A DNA stretch of 64,000 nt from contig OX422196.1 in the NCBI GenBank assembly GCA_949130485.1, positions 3,950,889 through 4,014,888 of the forward strand, written 5' to 3'. This document shows, in pieces, positions 33,516 through 44,682 of the stretch. The stretch is from Agelas oroides. Lineage: Eukaryota; Porifera; Demospongiae; Agelasida; Agelasidae. Below the pieces are notes generated by a model. The model did not search any database, was not told where the DNA came from, and saw only the letters and a program-made list of their open reading frames with translations. How positions within the stretch are numbered: position 1 is the first letter of the stretch; each line of letters begins with the position of its first letter. Position numbers and translations under genes: made by a program.

Positions 33516-33991
33516 AACTGATGCACTAACTACCTGATTGTGTTGTAACTAACTGAACCTTATAACAAGTGATGGTTGACTGTGTAGTGTTGATGCACTG
33601 TCTGCCCATCTTGCCCCAGCTGACTGGACCGGTGGTAGTTGCAGCAAAAACCAGCCATGGTTGTTACACTCGAATGTGATTACTGTTAGTCGTATCTACT
33701 ATTGCCCTCAACAACACCGGGTACTTGATCATCACCCTGACATATTACATCATTGCAGAGCTAGTAACCTCCAGTGCCTAGTCCACTTTCCGTTTGCACC
33801 TCCCACAATAGGCGGGCGATATATAGACGCATGCTTGTTGGTTACATTGACCATGCATGGGAATACTCATGCAACATGTTGACACAGTACAATTATTAAT
33901 TCAGTAGTAATTCATTGCATTTCTGTAAACACGTGTGTCCCATAAGCCATCATGGGCTGGCTGCATACTGCAGGTGACATTAAAGGATTGA

Positions 33992-34270
33992 TTGATTGTT
34001 GAGAACATGCTTATCTCCAATCATACACAATTGTTTTACACACTGAAAGACACATTTCTACAGCTACAGCAACTTCAACCTTCACCTGAAGTTGTGATAT
34101 ATCCCGATCTTGATCATGAATCTATTTTAGGTCTTGGAGAAAGTCTTCAATGCATTGTGAAATTGAAGCATGCTTTCTTCAAAAAAATTCTGGAAGCAGG
34201 AGTCCACATTTCATCACTGCATGACCCAACCTCCTTACCTAGTGATAGACTATGTGATTATACATTTTAA
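33992..34270 (+). CDS. Hypothetical 92-residue ORF, unrecognised
   Basis: Open frame containing LQQLQPSPEVVIYPDLDHES and LGLGESLQCIVKLKHAFFKK. Helical, balanced composition, ends TAA. It starts with a non-ATG codon in the longest reading; the first ATG is MLISNHTQLF. It lies among transposon debris, so it may be an exon of a decayed element. Confidence 0.2.
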   Translation: MIVENMLISNHTQLFYTLKDTFLQLQQLQPSPEVVIYPDLDHESILGLGESLQCIVKLKHAFFKKILEAGVHISSLHDPTSLPSDRLCDYTF

Positions 34271-34932
34271 GTCTGTATGTAATATAGGCAAGCTGACAGC
34301 ATAAAACTGTACACTGGATTATTTTGTTTCTGAACGCTGATAGCTAAGTTTCACATGGAAGATGACAAAGAGCCTTACATTTGAAGAAAAGCTGCTCACA
34401 CTACAAGATAGGCTAACACGGCATGATAAACAAGTTGAAGAATTCACTTTGTCGATCCCAAACTCCAGAGAATATTTGAACCATAGTTGAAGGTTTAGCT
34501 ACTTCAACATCTTCCATGCAAATTCCACCAAGAATGTTTGAGAGCACTTTAGTTAGTGTTTCGAGACCCTGGGACTACCATTCCAAGTTCCAACATATTC
34601 TTCAGCAAAAACTACTCCAATTTCAAACTGTTTGGAAAGGGATATCTTACAGTGCCAAGCAATTTTTTTCACTCACAGAAATATCATAAGTTATGATGTT
34701 CAGTGGTTCACATGAACAAAGGTTGCCTTTTGAAAATACTTCCAGGTAGTGGAACTAATCATAATGAGAGATTGCATAAGGTCTCACATGACCAAGAACA
34801 AATATGGAGTACGATTAACTTAAGCATTGTTCACATAGACCTTTTTTAGACACAATATGAACACGTTATTGCAAGCAACCAACACACATTTCCAGCACCA
34901 ATTAGATGATCACAAATGTCATGTGATTGCAA

Positions 34933-35030
34933 GTGAGAGTTTTGCTGCAAAACAGCTCTCTGTACAGTTGACAGTCTTGGGCTTTTGTTTAGTCTTCAAG
35001 CCCTATTTTGGTGAATACGCTTGTAATCCC
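34933..35030 (+). repeat. 100-bp block shared with the end of duplication B
   Basis: GAGTTTTGCTGCAAAACAGC... through CAAGCCCTATTTTGGTGAAT matches 52205-52312. With copy A ending at 28094, this places a 6.8-kb segment here that copy B lacks. Confidence 0.75.
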
Positions 35031-35390
35031 TCGGGGGAGGAGTCTACAAGCCGTATAACACCGTAAAAGTTCATTCCAACACTCACAGAAGGCTATTTTT
35101 TGTGCAAGAGCAAGCAACTCCGCGTGCCCGGCAGCTATGGCTAGCTAGTTGAGATAAGGGAGGCTGTCTTTTCACCCAATCCCATGCGGATCACGTGATA
35201 GGCCTCCAGGACGAAAGGTCATTGATGAACTTGGCAAATGTGTCGGACACTGCGCTTGCGAACGGCAGGAGCAGCGTGTTCTCCTCGACAGGTAAGGCAG
35301 CTTATAGATTTAGTGATGTTTTACTTTAGTATAAATGAGAGAGGGTAGCTTATTGGATATACTGGGATGGGGACAAGGATTGACTCCTGA

Positions 35391-35465
35391 AAGTGGCCAG
35401 ACATGGTAAGAAGTCTCTTGTGCCATGTATGACTACAAGAGACTTCTTACCACATCTGGCCACTT
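35391..35465. repeat. Perfectly paired hairpin inside the 1.9-kb element
   Basis: AGTGGCCAGACATGGTAAGA and GTCTCTTGT continue into their inverse after a short loop (arms of about 32 bp with one or two mismatches). Confidence 0.75.
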
Positions 35466-35908
35466 TTGTCTGCTCTAGATTGTGAGTGTGGCAAGAAGGA
35501 AAGGGAAGTATCATAGCACTGATAGTGGGTGACTGGGTGTGCCTTTGTGCTAAAGTGTGTCTTTGTCCTCATCACATCACACAAGTGGTTTTAAAAGTGT
35601 AAGACCCAGTGAAAGTAAAATGCAGACAGAAGCATAAACGTAATTAGCATAAGGCCCTTCTAAGGGAGCATCTACAAACTATTTTTTCCCAAAGTAACAT
35701 CACTGTGACGTTGTGACCCCCCTCTCCCTCTCCTCATAACGTCATGCATACTGTCGACTATTGATGAGACACCGCCCTCAAATATCAGCCGCACAATTTG
35801 AAGCTCTGAGTGAAAAGTCATCGTATAGTAGCCTTGGTTAATTATCCATCCACCCAGTTGGAATAACTTAATCCTATGCACAGGTGTCCTAAGTGTCCAT
35901 GCATTGAT

Positions 35909-36472
35909 TAGTCTCGTTCCCAGACTATTTTTCCACACGGGGAGGGAAAAAATAGTCGTCAACGGCCTATTCCGTTTTTGTTCCGTGCGGTTTAAAAATT
36001 GGTGATGCAACGTCTTTAAAAATGCATTACGTGACGTCACACAAAGCTTGAAGCTATGAAAGAACTCAAAAGAGACAGCTCGTTGCAGGGATCATCCTTC
36101 TCGGAGCTTCCGAACGCCAAGAAATGGAGATTCACAAAACTGGAAGCCTCTGTCAATGTCAGAAAGCCAGGACAATCTTATCAACATTTAAAGCTCAGGA
36201 ACGTCACACTGCCAATTGTCAAGCTCAGAAACGCTCACCGCCGTTCACAGAAGTTCTGGCATTCCTTCGCTAGTCCGTTCTCTGGTTCTGCCTGGCTTAG
36301 TCTCCTGATAGCGCTTCAGCCTTCTTAAAATTAGTTGCAGTACGTGACGTCATTCGCATGAAGCAATGTGATTGGAGCGCCACCATCATGGCGCTTCGAT
36401 CAAAAATGGAATAGGCCATTGACCAGACTTTATTCCCTCCACGTGCCGAAAAATAGTCTGGGTATGAGACGG
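35909..36472. mobile_element. TAGTCTCG-family MITE, copy 2 (nested)
   Basis: Left end TAGTCTCGTTCCCAGACTAT; right end AATAGTCTGGGTATGAGAC. Sub-terminal CGGCCTATTCCGTTTTTGTT and AAAAATGGAATAGGCCATTG are inverted. About 564 bp, inserted within the 35158-37067 element. Copy 1 is at 16552-16953. Confidence 0.75.
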
Positions 36473-37621
36473 AGTTGATAGGGAACTTTTCTATATTTCT
36501 CTTTGCAGATTGAGAAGTGTAGAAGCTTCAGTCAAGATCTGCCTGTCGTATCCTCCCACGTGAAGACCTAATATATGATGCTTACATGCAAGAACTCAAT
36601 GCTGTCGTGTTGTATGTAGTCATTTTTGTACCTAGTCAATTTTTGTTAGCCTCAGTCCTTCTTACTCCAGTGCTTGTCAGGCATACTGCAAGAAACTAGC
36701 GCATGATTAGAAGGCCTGGGTATGAGGATGTTATTTTTTGTAAGTATTCATGGTCAATCAGTTCTGTTTTGCATCAACTTGCATGGTTGAATTTCAGCTG
36801 AACAACTTACAGTAAAACTAACAAGGCAGGCGACTTCAGTAAAGAACATAATCATAACGTCGTGTACTAACGCTGAAAGAAGTCATCTAGCTACTTCCAT
36901 GCTGCAAGAGTCTAGCGTAGGTCCACAGCGAGACTGACGTAGGCAACTGACAAGAGCGCTAGTGACTCGCCCGACTTCACTGTACTGCAGGCCGTTTAAG
37001 TTGCACCGGAAGTCACATGACCAATTAGGGCGGTACCACATGGGATTGGGTGAAAAGACAGCCTCCCGTTGAGATAATTACGTTGTTGCGGTTGACAAAG
37101 TGCGCATGCGGCTTCACTAGGCGGGAGATTTGTACAGCAGTCAAGTAGGAAGCCAACATATGCACGTAACGTACATGCTTTGTGGTGAAATGAATTTTGT
37201 CATACATTATTGATCTGAGAGAACTGAATGGTGGAAGGATGAGATAACAGTGATTCAGCAGTCCAGGAGGATGACACACGAAAAGTGATATAAGAAGGGC
37301 ATGATCAGGCGGCACAGGATGAAAGTGACAATTATAAGAGGTGACAGCTATACAAGCAGATGCTGGTACAATCACTAAAGTCCACAGCTACTGAGGATAA
37401 AGTCTACTACAGGAACAAACTAAAAAGGACCTAATTGGCTAACCTATACACACAGTAATTGTAAGTTCCAGTTGTAAGTTCTGTATGTATGTTGGAAGGC
37501 AAAGGATAGGGTTTGTTTAACTCAATGGCACAACATGTAAATATAGTGTATGCATGCATGATAAGCAGTACAAGAAACCATACAGGTTTGAGGGTATAAA
37601 CAATGGCTTAATAACTCACTG

Positions 37622-40600
37622 CTAGTCAGTTGAATGCTGAAATTTCTGTAAATACAGACCCACATTGTGATGTCCCTTGGTTTCAGCCAACTGACGAGGT
37701 GTTGCATTATAGAAACCTCTAATGGTAGGAGAACAATTCAGTTCCTCAACAAAAAACTGAACTACTTCTAGCTGGCCATGTTTTGCTGCAGTATGGAAGG
37801 GAGTGTTCTTGCGAATGTTTCTTTGGGTTGGATCACAGCATTTCCCTAAGGTGAGGAATTTCACAATGTCTAAATATCCATCGTGTGCAGCAAGGTGAAG
37901 TGGTGTTTGTTTGTCTGCATCCAAACATGATGGGTCACACCCTTGTTCATCAATCAAATACTTCATAATATGTAGGTGACCGTTGTAGGCAGCGTTATGA
38001 AGAGGGATACGGCCATACCTGCCTGGAATGTTTGGACTACATTTCAGATCAGCAATGAAGAATTTAAGTATTTCCAAGTGGCCACAGCATGCTGCCCAAT
38101 GGATGGGAGTGATGCCAGAAGAGTTTCTAGATATTGGACTACAGTGCTTTTCCAAGGTAAGGAATTTCACAATGTCCAAATGTCCCTTGGCTGCAGCAGG
38201 ATGTAGTGGGGTCTCTTTATCTCTATCCAAACATGATGGGTCACACCCTTGTTCATCAATCAAATACTTCATAATGTGCAAATAACCCCCTGAAGTAGCA
38301 CCATGAAGTGGGGTATGGCCATGAAAACCTGGAATATTTGGACTACATTTCATATCAGTGATGAAGAATTTAAGTATTTCCAATTGGCCATACTGTGCTG
38401 CCCGATGGATGGGAGTGATGCCGTCAGAGTTTCTAAATGTTGGATTACAGTGCTTTTCCAAGGTAAGGAATTTCACAATGTCTAAATGACCATTGTGTGC
38501 AGCACGGTGAAGTGGTGTACTTTTGCTTTTATCCGAACATGACGGGTCACATCCTTGTTCATCAATTAAATACTTCATAATGTGCATATGACCTCTTGCA
38601 GCAGCATTATGAAGAGGGGTACGGCCAGAGTTGCCTTGAATACTTGGATTACATTTTAAATTAGTGATAAACAATCGGACTATGTCTATGTGGCCATTCA
38701 GTGCAGCAATGTGTAAAGGGGTGTTCTTCCTTGTTGTCAGTGAAGATATGAGGTCTTTCATTGGTTTGTACTTCTCAAGCTCCTCAGTTAGAAATTTGAC
38801 AATGCCGAGACCACCTTTTGCACAACTAATATGTAATGGAGTCCATCCACTCTCATCCTGACACAGAGGTTCTACCTGCTGCTCAGTAACAAGATGCTTG
38901 ATCACATCAAGGTGAGCACATTCAGTAGCCACATGAAGTGGTGTTCTCCCATGTTGACCTAGACATGCAGGGTTGCAGTTTCTCTCATCAATGAAATACT
39001 TGAGTACATCTAAACTCCCTCCCTGTGCAGCTGCGTGAAGAACAGTGTTTCCATACTTGTCTTTCTGAAGTGGATTTTGGTGCTCGTCTGTAAGAAACTT
39101 GACTCTCTCCAGATCACCTCTCCTGGCAGCAAGATGCAATTCAAGTATATTCTCAGTTATTTGATGCCCACTAGATAACTGAAGTGTGCTCTCTTCATCC
39201 AGCTCATCTAGTTCTTTAGATAATGGGTCCTGTATTGTAGTTCAATTTAGAGTTCACTTGCTGCTAATGTAATGTTAAGGGTGGTTGGAACTAGGAGGCT
39301 GGTACATAAGAAACAGTTCTTTCTCAAAGGTATTTATTTCCGAGATACAATCCCCTAGCAACTGGCCGCATGTGCGCCCCTAATTAGTTCCGACCACCCT
39401 TAATGAAAGTTGTGCACATGTACAGTAGGCATCACTGAAGAACTCTTAGAAGATTCCACAACACAAATATTATCTGCTTTTGCACAATTGCATACTTTTC
39501 TCACTCACTATGACATACATACACACACACACTGGCCTCTTCATCATCTGAAAACCTGCATGAAGTTTTGTCATCAGTGACGATACTGATCCCCATGGCA
39601 GAGTCAGCATCAATGTCGTGTGTTGTCTGTAGTGCTGCCTGAAACACTGGGACCCTCAGTTCTGCCACAGATTCTAATATGGAAAGATCATGTCAAAGGC
39701 TTGTCGATCCACAGAAATGAAACAAGATATATTCACCACTTTACAACAAAGTGCACTAGCATCCACCACAAAGCTCAATCCGGAGTTACTATAAATAGAT
39801 AATTATGAATTTTACTATTTACCAAGTTACATTCCCTCTTCCCTTTGTGGTTGATGTGCCCTTGGTTATGTGTAAAAGAAAGTCAACTTAATGCTTTCAG
39901 AATTGTAACTGCAGCAGATTTTTAAAGGGAAATGTAGATCTATGCATAAAGTGAACATAAACTTGCAGCTTTCAGGTTGTATTATTTAGACAGTAGTACA
40001 AATGGTATGGTAGCTTAAATTAACTTTGCATAATGTATGTCTGCAGTCTATAAACCCAGTACAGTATTCCTGGCTCACCAGTTTCTTCTGGTTCAGATCC
40101 ATTCTCATCTCCATTCTCATCTCCCTATGAATAATGTGCATTGAGATTTATTCAATGGTGTGAGTTGGAAAATGAAAATCTGGCAGTCACTGAGAACTGC
40201 CAGTCACTGAGAACTGCCAATGTTCTAACCACTGAGTTGCAACCAGGTGACCATCAGTTCTTGCAATTCTCTCTCTATATATATTGTAGGTACAGAATGC
40301 TTTGGCCATACACCAATGACATGCAACTACACAGTAACTACAAACCTTGGCAACAAACTGGTAGTCTCCACAAGTCAATCTGATCACACCCTCTGCTGCC
40401 AGGGCCCTCTCTTGCTCACTGGACAGTGGAAATATCTCCTGTTGCACAAATGAGGGTATCTGGAAGATGAGCTGCAAACACCCCTCTTCCACTCGACAGA
40501 GACGTAAGACACTTTGAGGTGAAACGTGCAATATTCTACTAAGTCTGTATTGAAATTTCTTTAGTTCTTTCACAGTGAAGTCGTCGTACACAGAATCTAC

Positions 40601-43045
40601 TTTCACAACGAAATCAGCATGATCAGCATCACTCTTTGACCCATACTCTGGTGGACATTCATAAACTCTACGCTTTGAATATTGGTCAAATTCTTTCTCA
40701 TAGTTCTGAAGCTCAGCTTTATCATGGTCTGCACCAAGTTCATTCACAATGTGTTCAATCACATGATAGTTGAAAAAGGAAACATAGTCTTTAATAATGT
40801 ACAGCACTTTTTCGATATTTCCTGCAGTCTGAAGCTCTTGGAAGAAGGTTTGAAGCACTGGCTTTTGAGAACCCTTGTAGACAGGGTCAAATGCACCCAA
40901 TGAAAGGAGGTGGGTGACTAGCTTGTCCACAGGAACATTTCGTTGGCACAGTGACTCATAGACTCTGGAATGAAGGTGCCCAAATTTAAGTACTATATCT
41001 TCTGACTCCACACACAGCCGGATTCTGAGCCTCTCCTGTTGCTCGGGGGTAAGTTCACTTACCTTGAGGTAAGGGAATGAGCTAGTTATGGAAGTGGGTG
41101 TTGGAGAGCTAATCTCGAAGGGGTTCTGAGATCTCTCACTCTGATTGGAAGATCTGGGTCCAGGACTGACACTAGCATCTTCAGAAGTGAACGTCTCATC
41201 TGACATTGGTTTGCTAGCACAAGAGTCTTCCTGTTTTCTCAAGGGAGTTTGCTTGGTAGTTTGAGGAGCCGCAGCTGAAACCACTGAAGGTAGGTTAGAC
41301 AAAAGACAGGGTACTGCTGTTAATTAGCAGTTTCAAGTGTCCAAGTGTTCCAGTTTCCATTAGTAAAATGTCACCATGCAGGATTGCTGCTATAGCATGG
41401 ACGCTATTCACAAGTACTTACATAAAATTATTACACAAAAACATTAACATCTTGACTGTAACCTGAATGTTGTTTAGCAATGGTCAGAGCAAGTGCACAA
41501 TTGTCTCCAGCTGCAGGGCGTCCCACTACTTTCACCACAGCTCGCCACGTTGGTTCACCAAATCTCTCCACATTGTAGTTTCTCTTCAGCCAGCAGGTGA
41601 GCATCTCTGACAAACATTCTTTGGAATTCCCAGGATTGTCTGTTTGAATCATTTCGAGATGTCCAGAGTCAATTCGGAGACCTCTGCCAATAGCCTTCCA
41701 ACTCTTAACAACTGGCATCATCTCTTCCAGTACATCAAGGAGATCATCTTCTCCTATCAGGGAGAGACAATAATGTTGCATGCCCACCTGTATGTCAATC
41801 ACTTCTGTCTTAACGACATCCCTTGGAAATAATTTTTACTGATCCAGACTAACCTAATGGAGAATCATCCACAGTTGGGAGCACTTTATCCACCTGTTCT
41901 GACCCTACATGGAGAACAATTCAGACATGGTAGTTCAAGATGCTACAATTCTGTCTGGCCATCAGGAGGGACAGGAACAGGTAGACCCGGTAGGCAGTAA
42001 GCTACAGAACTTGTTGGAGGAGAAAAAAGTCCTCCAACACCTCTAATTATGCTCTCTTCTATTTTATAGAGTTTCATTGCGCTTCAGCTGGACTGAAGAA
42101 TGTTCAGAATGCAAACTACGAATCATAAATGTATATACTGCAGTACAATTACCAAAACTTCAGACAAGAGACTCAGTTGCTAGAAAGGCACCACAAAAAA
42201 CTAATCAACTTTCACAGAACACCACACCCACTACAACCAGAAGCAACAGGTGTTTCGTAAATTTCTAAGCTTTGTTTTTCTGACTTTACTGTGACATTAT
42301 TTGCTTGCACACCATGGCCACATGAAGTGTTGCAACATATTTGCTCATCAACACAAGACAGTTTATAATAATTACAGTCCCAACAACAGAACATACATGC
42401 GCAATATCACAACTTCCAAGTATACAAACTTTCAAACCATTACGTAGGAATTACTGGCTTATGTGCCACCTGTAGAAGCATAAATTTGTTTAGAGAAGTG
42501 TTTGCAAGCAGGAACAACATGAAATCAAGTAATCAGCACTGATCAACATGAGCTCCTCTTGATCATAAATGTTTCTACAAGTGACAAGCAAGTGACCACC
42601 CCGGAAAAATAGTTATCATAAATCATCGTTGCTAGCTACCTTTCTTCCCTGTAGGGCCAGGATTCCTCTCCACATCTCCTGCCATCAGCAGTAGCCTCAG
42701 CACCACTGCATACACCCCCAGCAATAAGCACACCCCAATCTGAATGCTCGGCATATCCGCCATCCCTCTGACTTCAGCACTCGGGGCAGAGCCGCTTCTC
42801 AACTTGGGACGACACACCTTGCGACTCCTCCCGATGGAACGCCTGCGGAACGTGTATCTAAATATCAGTGACAGGGAGACGACCGCCATGCAGCCCTGGA
42901 GCAGAAGAGGTGTGCTGTTCATGACCTCCCCCACGCCCCATCTTGCCGCCCTCCACGGGACTGGGAGCGGGCGGCAGTCGTATCGACACTGGTGGTAGTA
43001 GTTGTGTCCGATTCGAGCCCGCCACGTAGCGAGATCGATCCCCAT
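37622..43045 (-). CDS. 2A-peptide, DEATH domain and ankyrin-repeat protein, seven exons, complete
   Basis: Minus-strand exons 43045-42640, 41904-41854, 41804-41463, 41283-40346, 40124-40079, 39673-39519 and 39229-37622 join in phase to 1181 codons plus stop. Residues 1-134 hold two hydrophobic stretches, then DVERNPGP (124-131), a canonical 2A ribosome-skipping motif. The DEATH domain (about 170-265) has LLDVLEEMMPVVKSWKAIGR and KECLSEMLTCWLK. A conserved unnamed central domain follows (about 320-579; VDKLVTHLLSLGAFDPVYKG, SFFNYHVIEHIVNELG, VIRLTCGDYQF). The last exon has about 15 ankyrin repeats. DEATH plus ankyrin suggests an immune or apoptotic adaptor. If skipping works, a short membrane-directed leader and a 1051-residue protein starting with Pro are made. 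Start chosen at MGIDLATW (AAATGG context); a later ATG at 42763 is possible. The exon 6 donor is the least certain edge. Confidence 0.8.
39279..39399. mobile_element. 121-bp MITE with TTAA target duplication
   Basis: TTAA (39275-39278) then GGGTGGTTGGAACTA; right end TTAGTTCCGACCACCC then TTAA (39400-39403). TTAA duplication fits Kolobok or piggyBac-type elements. Lies in the last intron of the DEATH/ankyrin gene. Confidence 0.75.
42653..42676 (-). other. 2A ribosome-skipping motif (DVERNPGP)
   Basis: Encodes D-V-E-x-N-P-G-P exactly, the motif where the ribosome releases after Gly and restarts at Pro. It is preceded by Leu-rich hydrophobic sequence (VCLLLGVYAVVLRLLLMAG), as in metazoan 2A sequences that double as N-terminal signal sequences in sea urchin NLR proteins and some LINE ORFs. 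Confidence 0.9.
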
Positions 43046-43147
43046 TTCTACCTCAGTCAGACCTTCGAAGAAAGTAACACAAGAGAAACTCGCACAGTCT
43101 GACAACCACAACACATAATAAGAATGCTTTGGGCTCCTAGGCCTACA

Positions 43148-43208
43148 CGCATAGTCTGGCGAAGCCAGACCCAAACGAGCTGCGCGTGCGGGTCTGGCTT
43201 CGCCAGAG
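43148..43208. repeat. GTCTGGCGAAGCCAGACC palindrome upstream of the 2A gene
   Basis: AGTCTGGCGAAGCCAGACCC and its inverse flank a short centre; each arm is itself palindromic. It lies about 100-160 bp 5' of the chosen start codon, in the promoter or 5' UTR. Confidence 0.75.
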
Positions 43209-43290
43209 GAAGTTCACCTGGAACTGGATCCAGACATGTTAGTTGGAACCCGAAGAAGTTCAGTATACGGATACTAACGTGCTGTCGGGG

Positions 43291-43655
43291 TAGTCTCGGA
43301 ACCAGACCCTCGAAAAAGGAGGGTCTGGTAAATGGGGCGGGGTGGAAGTGCACACTTCGGAATGTTAGGAATTTTATTAATTGCTTACCTTCCGTAGCCA
43401 GTTAGAGCTTTCTGCTGAACCAGACACTCACAAAAGTGTTCTAATCTTTCCCGCTTGGTGTTCACAGCTTTCTGAAACGAAGCTAAACGCGAAGACGACT
43501 CTCGTACGGTTAGCATTTCTAATAAACGCACATCAGAATGCTAATCAAAAGCCAATCGGAAGTGCGCCTGCATACCGGGCGCAGTGTACACTTCCACCCT
43601 AGCCGATTTACCGGACCCTCCTTTTCGATTTTTCGAGGGTCTGGTTCCGAGACTA
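43291..43655. mobile_element. TAGTCTCG-family MITE, copy 3, inserted in repeat R1
   Basis: Inverted termini TAGTCTCGGAACCAGACCCT extend about 75 bp. Flanking CTGTCGGGG (43282-43290) and CTGTCGGAG (43656-43664) look like a 9-bp target duplication with one difference. The R1 copy at 18651-18960 shows the same flanks (CTGTCTGGGG) without this element, supporting insertion. Confidence 0.85.
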
Positions 43656-44563
43656 CTGTCGGAGGGGGGGGGGGGGAATCTCGGTTTGTTGATGCCCCTT
43701 ACGTTGTGAGTTAATATTCCCCGCCCCCACGAAGATGAAGAATTGTTCTCCGTACGTAGTGTATCCAATAACCATGCGGTCAGTGAAACTTGAAGTTTGC
43801 GTACTTTAATAGTGATGTATGCCTTATTGACTCACCTGCGCGCTATCGGTTAATTAAACCGCACTGGCACATAATTATTACATTCCGTGGCGACAACTCG
43901 ATTGTTGCAACGTCTCTATGCGAAGGGTGTGGCTTGCGAGACTGAGTCCAGACTCTCACCAGTCTTGCATGGACAGTGCAGGCGCGTACACAGGATTTCT
44001 CAAAGGACAGGTTGCGAAGTAATTGTTATTAGCAGTCGCGCGCGCGCCATAATGCTTTGTTACTTGAGCAATACGTGACCATCGTGAGTTTGGAAGTCGT
44101 GGCCACTCGTAGAACCGCGCGCACATGCGCATAATTTTTGCGTTGTAAGCACGTTCGCGTGCGGGGTATCTACTGAAAAAGGGGGGTTAACCCTCGAACG
44201 TACTCCCCCCCCCGTGTAAGCGAATACAGTTTACCAGACTCTCCCTTTCCGAGAGAGTCTGCATGGCTACCCGAGACTAGATACGTTGGACGGCACCATA
44301 ATTATTATTCAACTGCTTCCACTAAGAATTTGCATGCATCAGCCACCCTCCCATTTTGGCAGAAATAATAAAACCCTGCATGTTTGTAGTGTAGAAAAGC
44401 AGTAGATGGTTTTAGTGCTCAGCATTGCCCCAACGGTACCCAGCAGGAGTATACATCTTTCTGTGCATATGCAATGACTGCCATGAATCCTCTGAGACAC
44501 CACCTGTGATTACAGCGAGTTCAAACATGACAGGCCTGGAGTTGATGTCGTTCACATCTCAAC
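43656..44563. other. Intergenic, remainder of R1 and CG-rich stretch
   Basis: 43664-43735 continues repeat R1. Around 44037 is a CGCGCGCG run. 44232-44280 has a decayed MITE-like terminus (CCAGACTCTCCCTTTC ... CCGAGACTA). No gene recognised. Confidence 0.4.
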
Positions 44564-44674
44564 CTAGAGGGCATATTAGACACAGAGGTCACAGTTGAAG
44601 AAGTGGAACTTTGTATCAAGACAATGAAACTAGGAAGATCAGGTGGCTCAGATTCACTTGACCCCGAACATATA
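44564..44674 (+). mobile_element. Non-LTR retrotransposon fragment (RT N-terminal region)
   Basis: Open frame VTVEEVELCIKTMKLGRSGG then SDSLDPEHI, matching the conserved 'K-GK-x-G-D-x-L-x-P-E-H' start of LINE reverse transcriptases. Only about 110 bp is preserved, ending at the neighbouring MITE. Confidence 0.6.
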
Positions 44675-44682
44675 TGCATGCA

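Larger units (their letters stand above)
35158..37067. mobile_element. 1.9-kb TIR transposon with perfect 10-bp target duplication
   Basis: Inverted termini GGGAGGCTGTCTTTTCACCC... (left, to about 35187) and the inverse ending 37067. Directly flanking both ends is GTTGAGATAA (35148-35157 and 37068-37077), a perfect 10-bp target duplication, near the 9-10 bp typical of Mutator-like elements. Inside are a possible spliced transcript (exon to 35291 with GTAAGG donor; acceptor before 36510), a 75-bp hairpin, and an inserted TAGTCTCG MITE. No transposase is recognised. Confidence 0.8.

Noticed and set aside
40995-41072. Intron at AAG|GTAAGT in exon 4 of the DEATH/ankyrin gene
   Set aside because: The only acceptor in phase would give an intron of about 27 bp, and the sequence through it (VSELTPEQQERL) is conserved-looking protein.
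42632-43174. Exon 1 of the 2A gene as part of a LINE ORF1
   Set aside because: 2A motifs also occur in LINEs, but here the exon ends in a donor that joins in phase to a DEATH domain and no RT or endonuclease is nearby. Kept as a caveat.
43057-43353. 98-residue open frame upstream of the 2A gene
   Set aside because: Lies across a palindrome and one arm of the 43291-43655 MITE.
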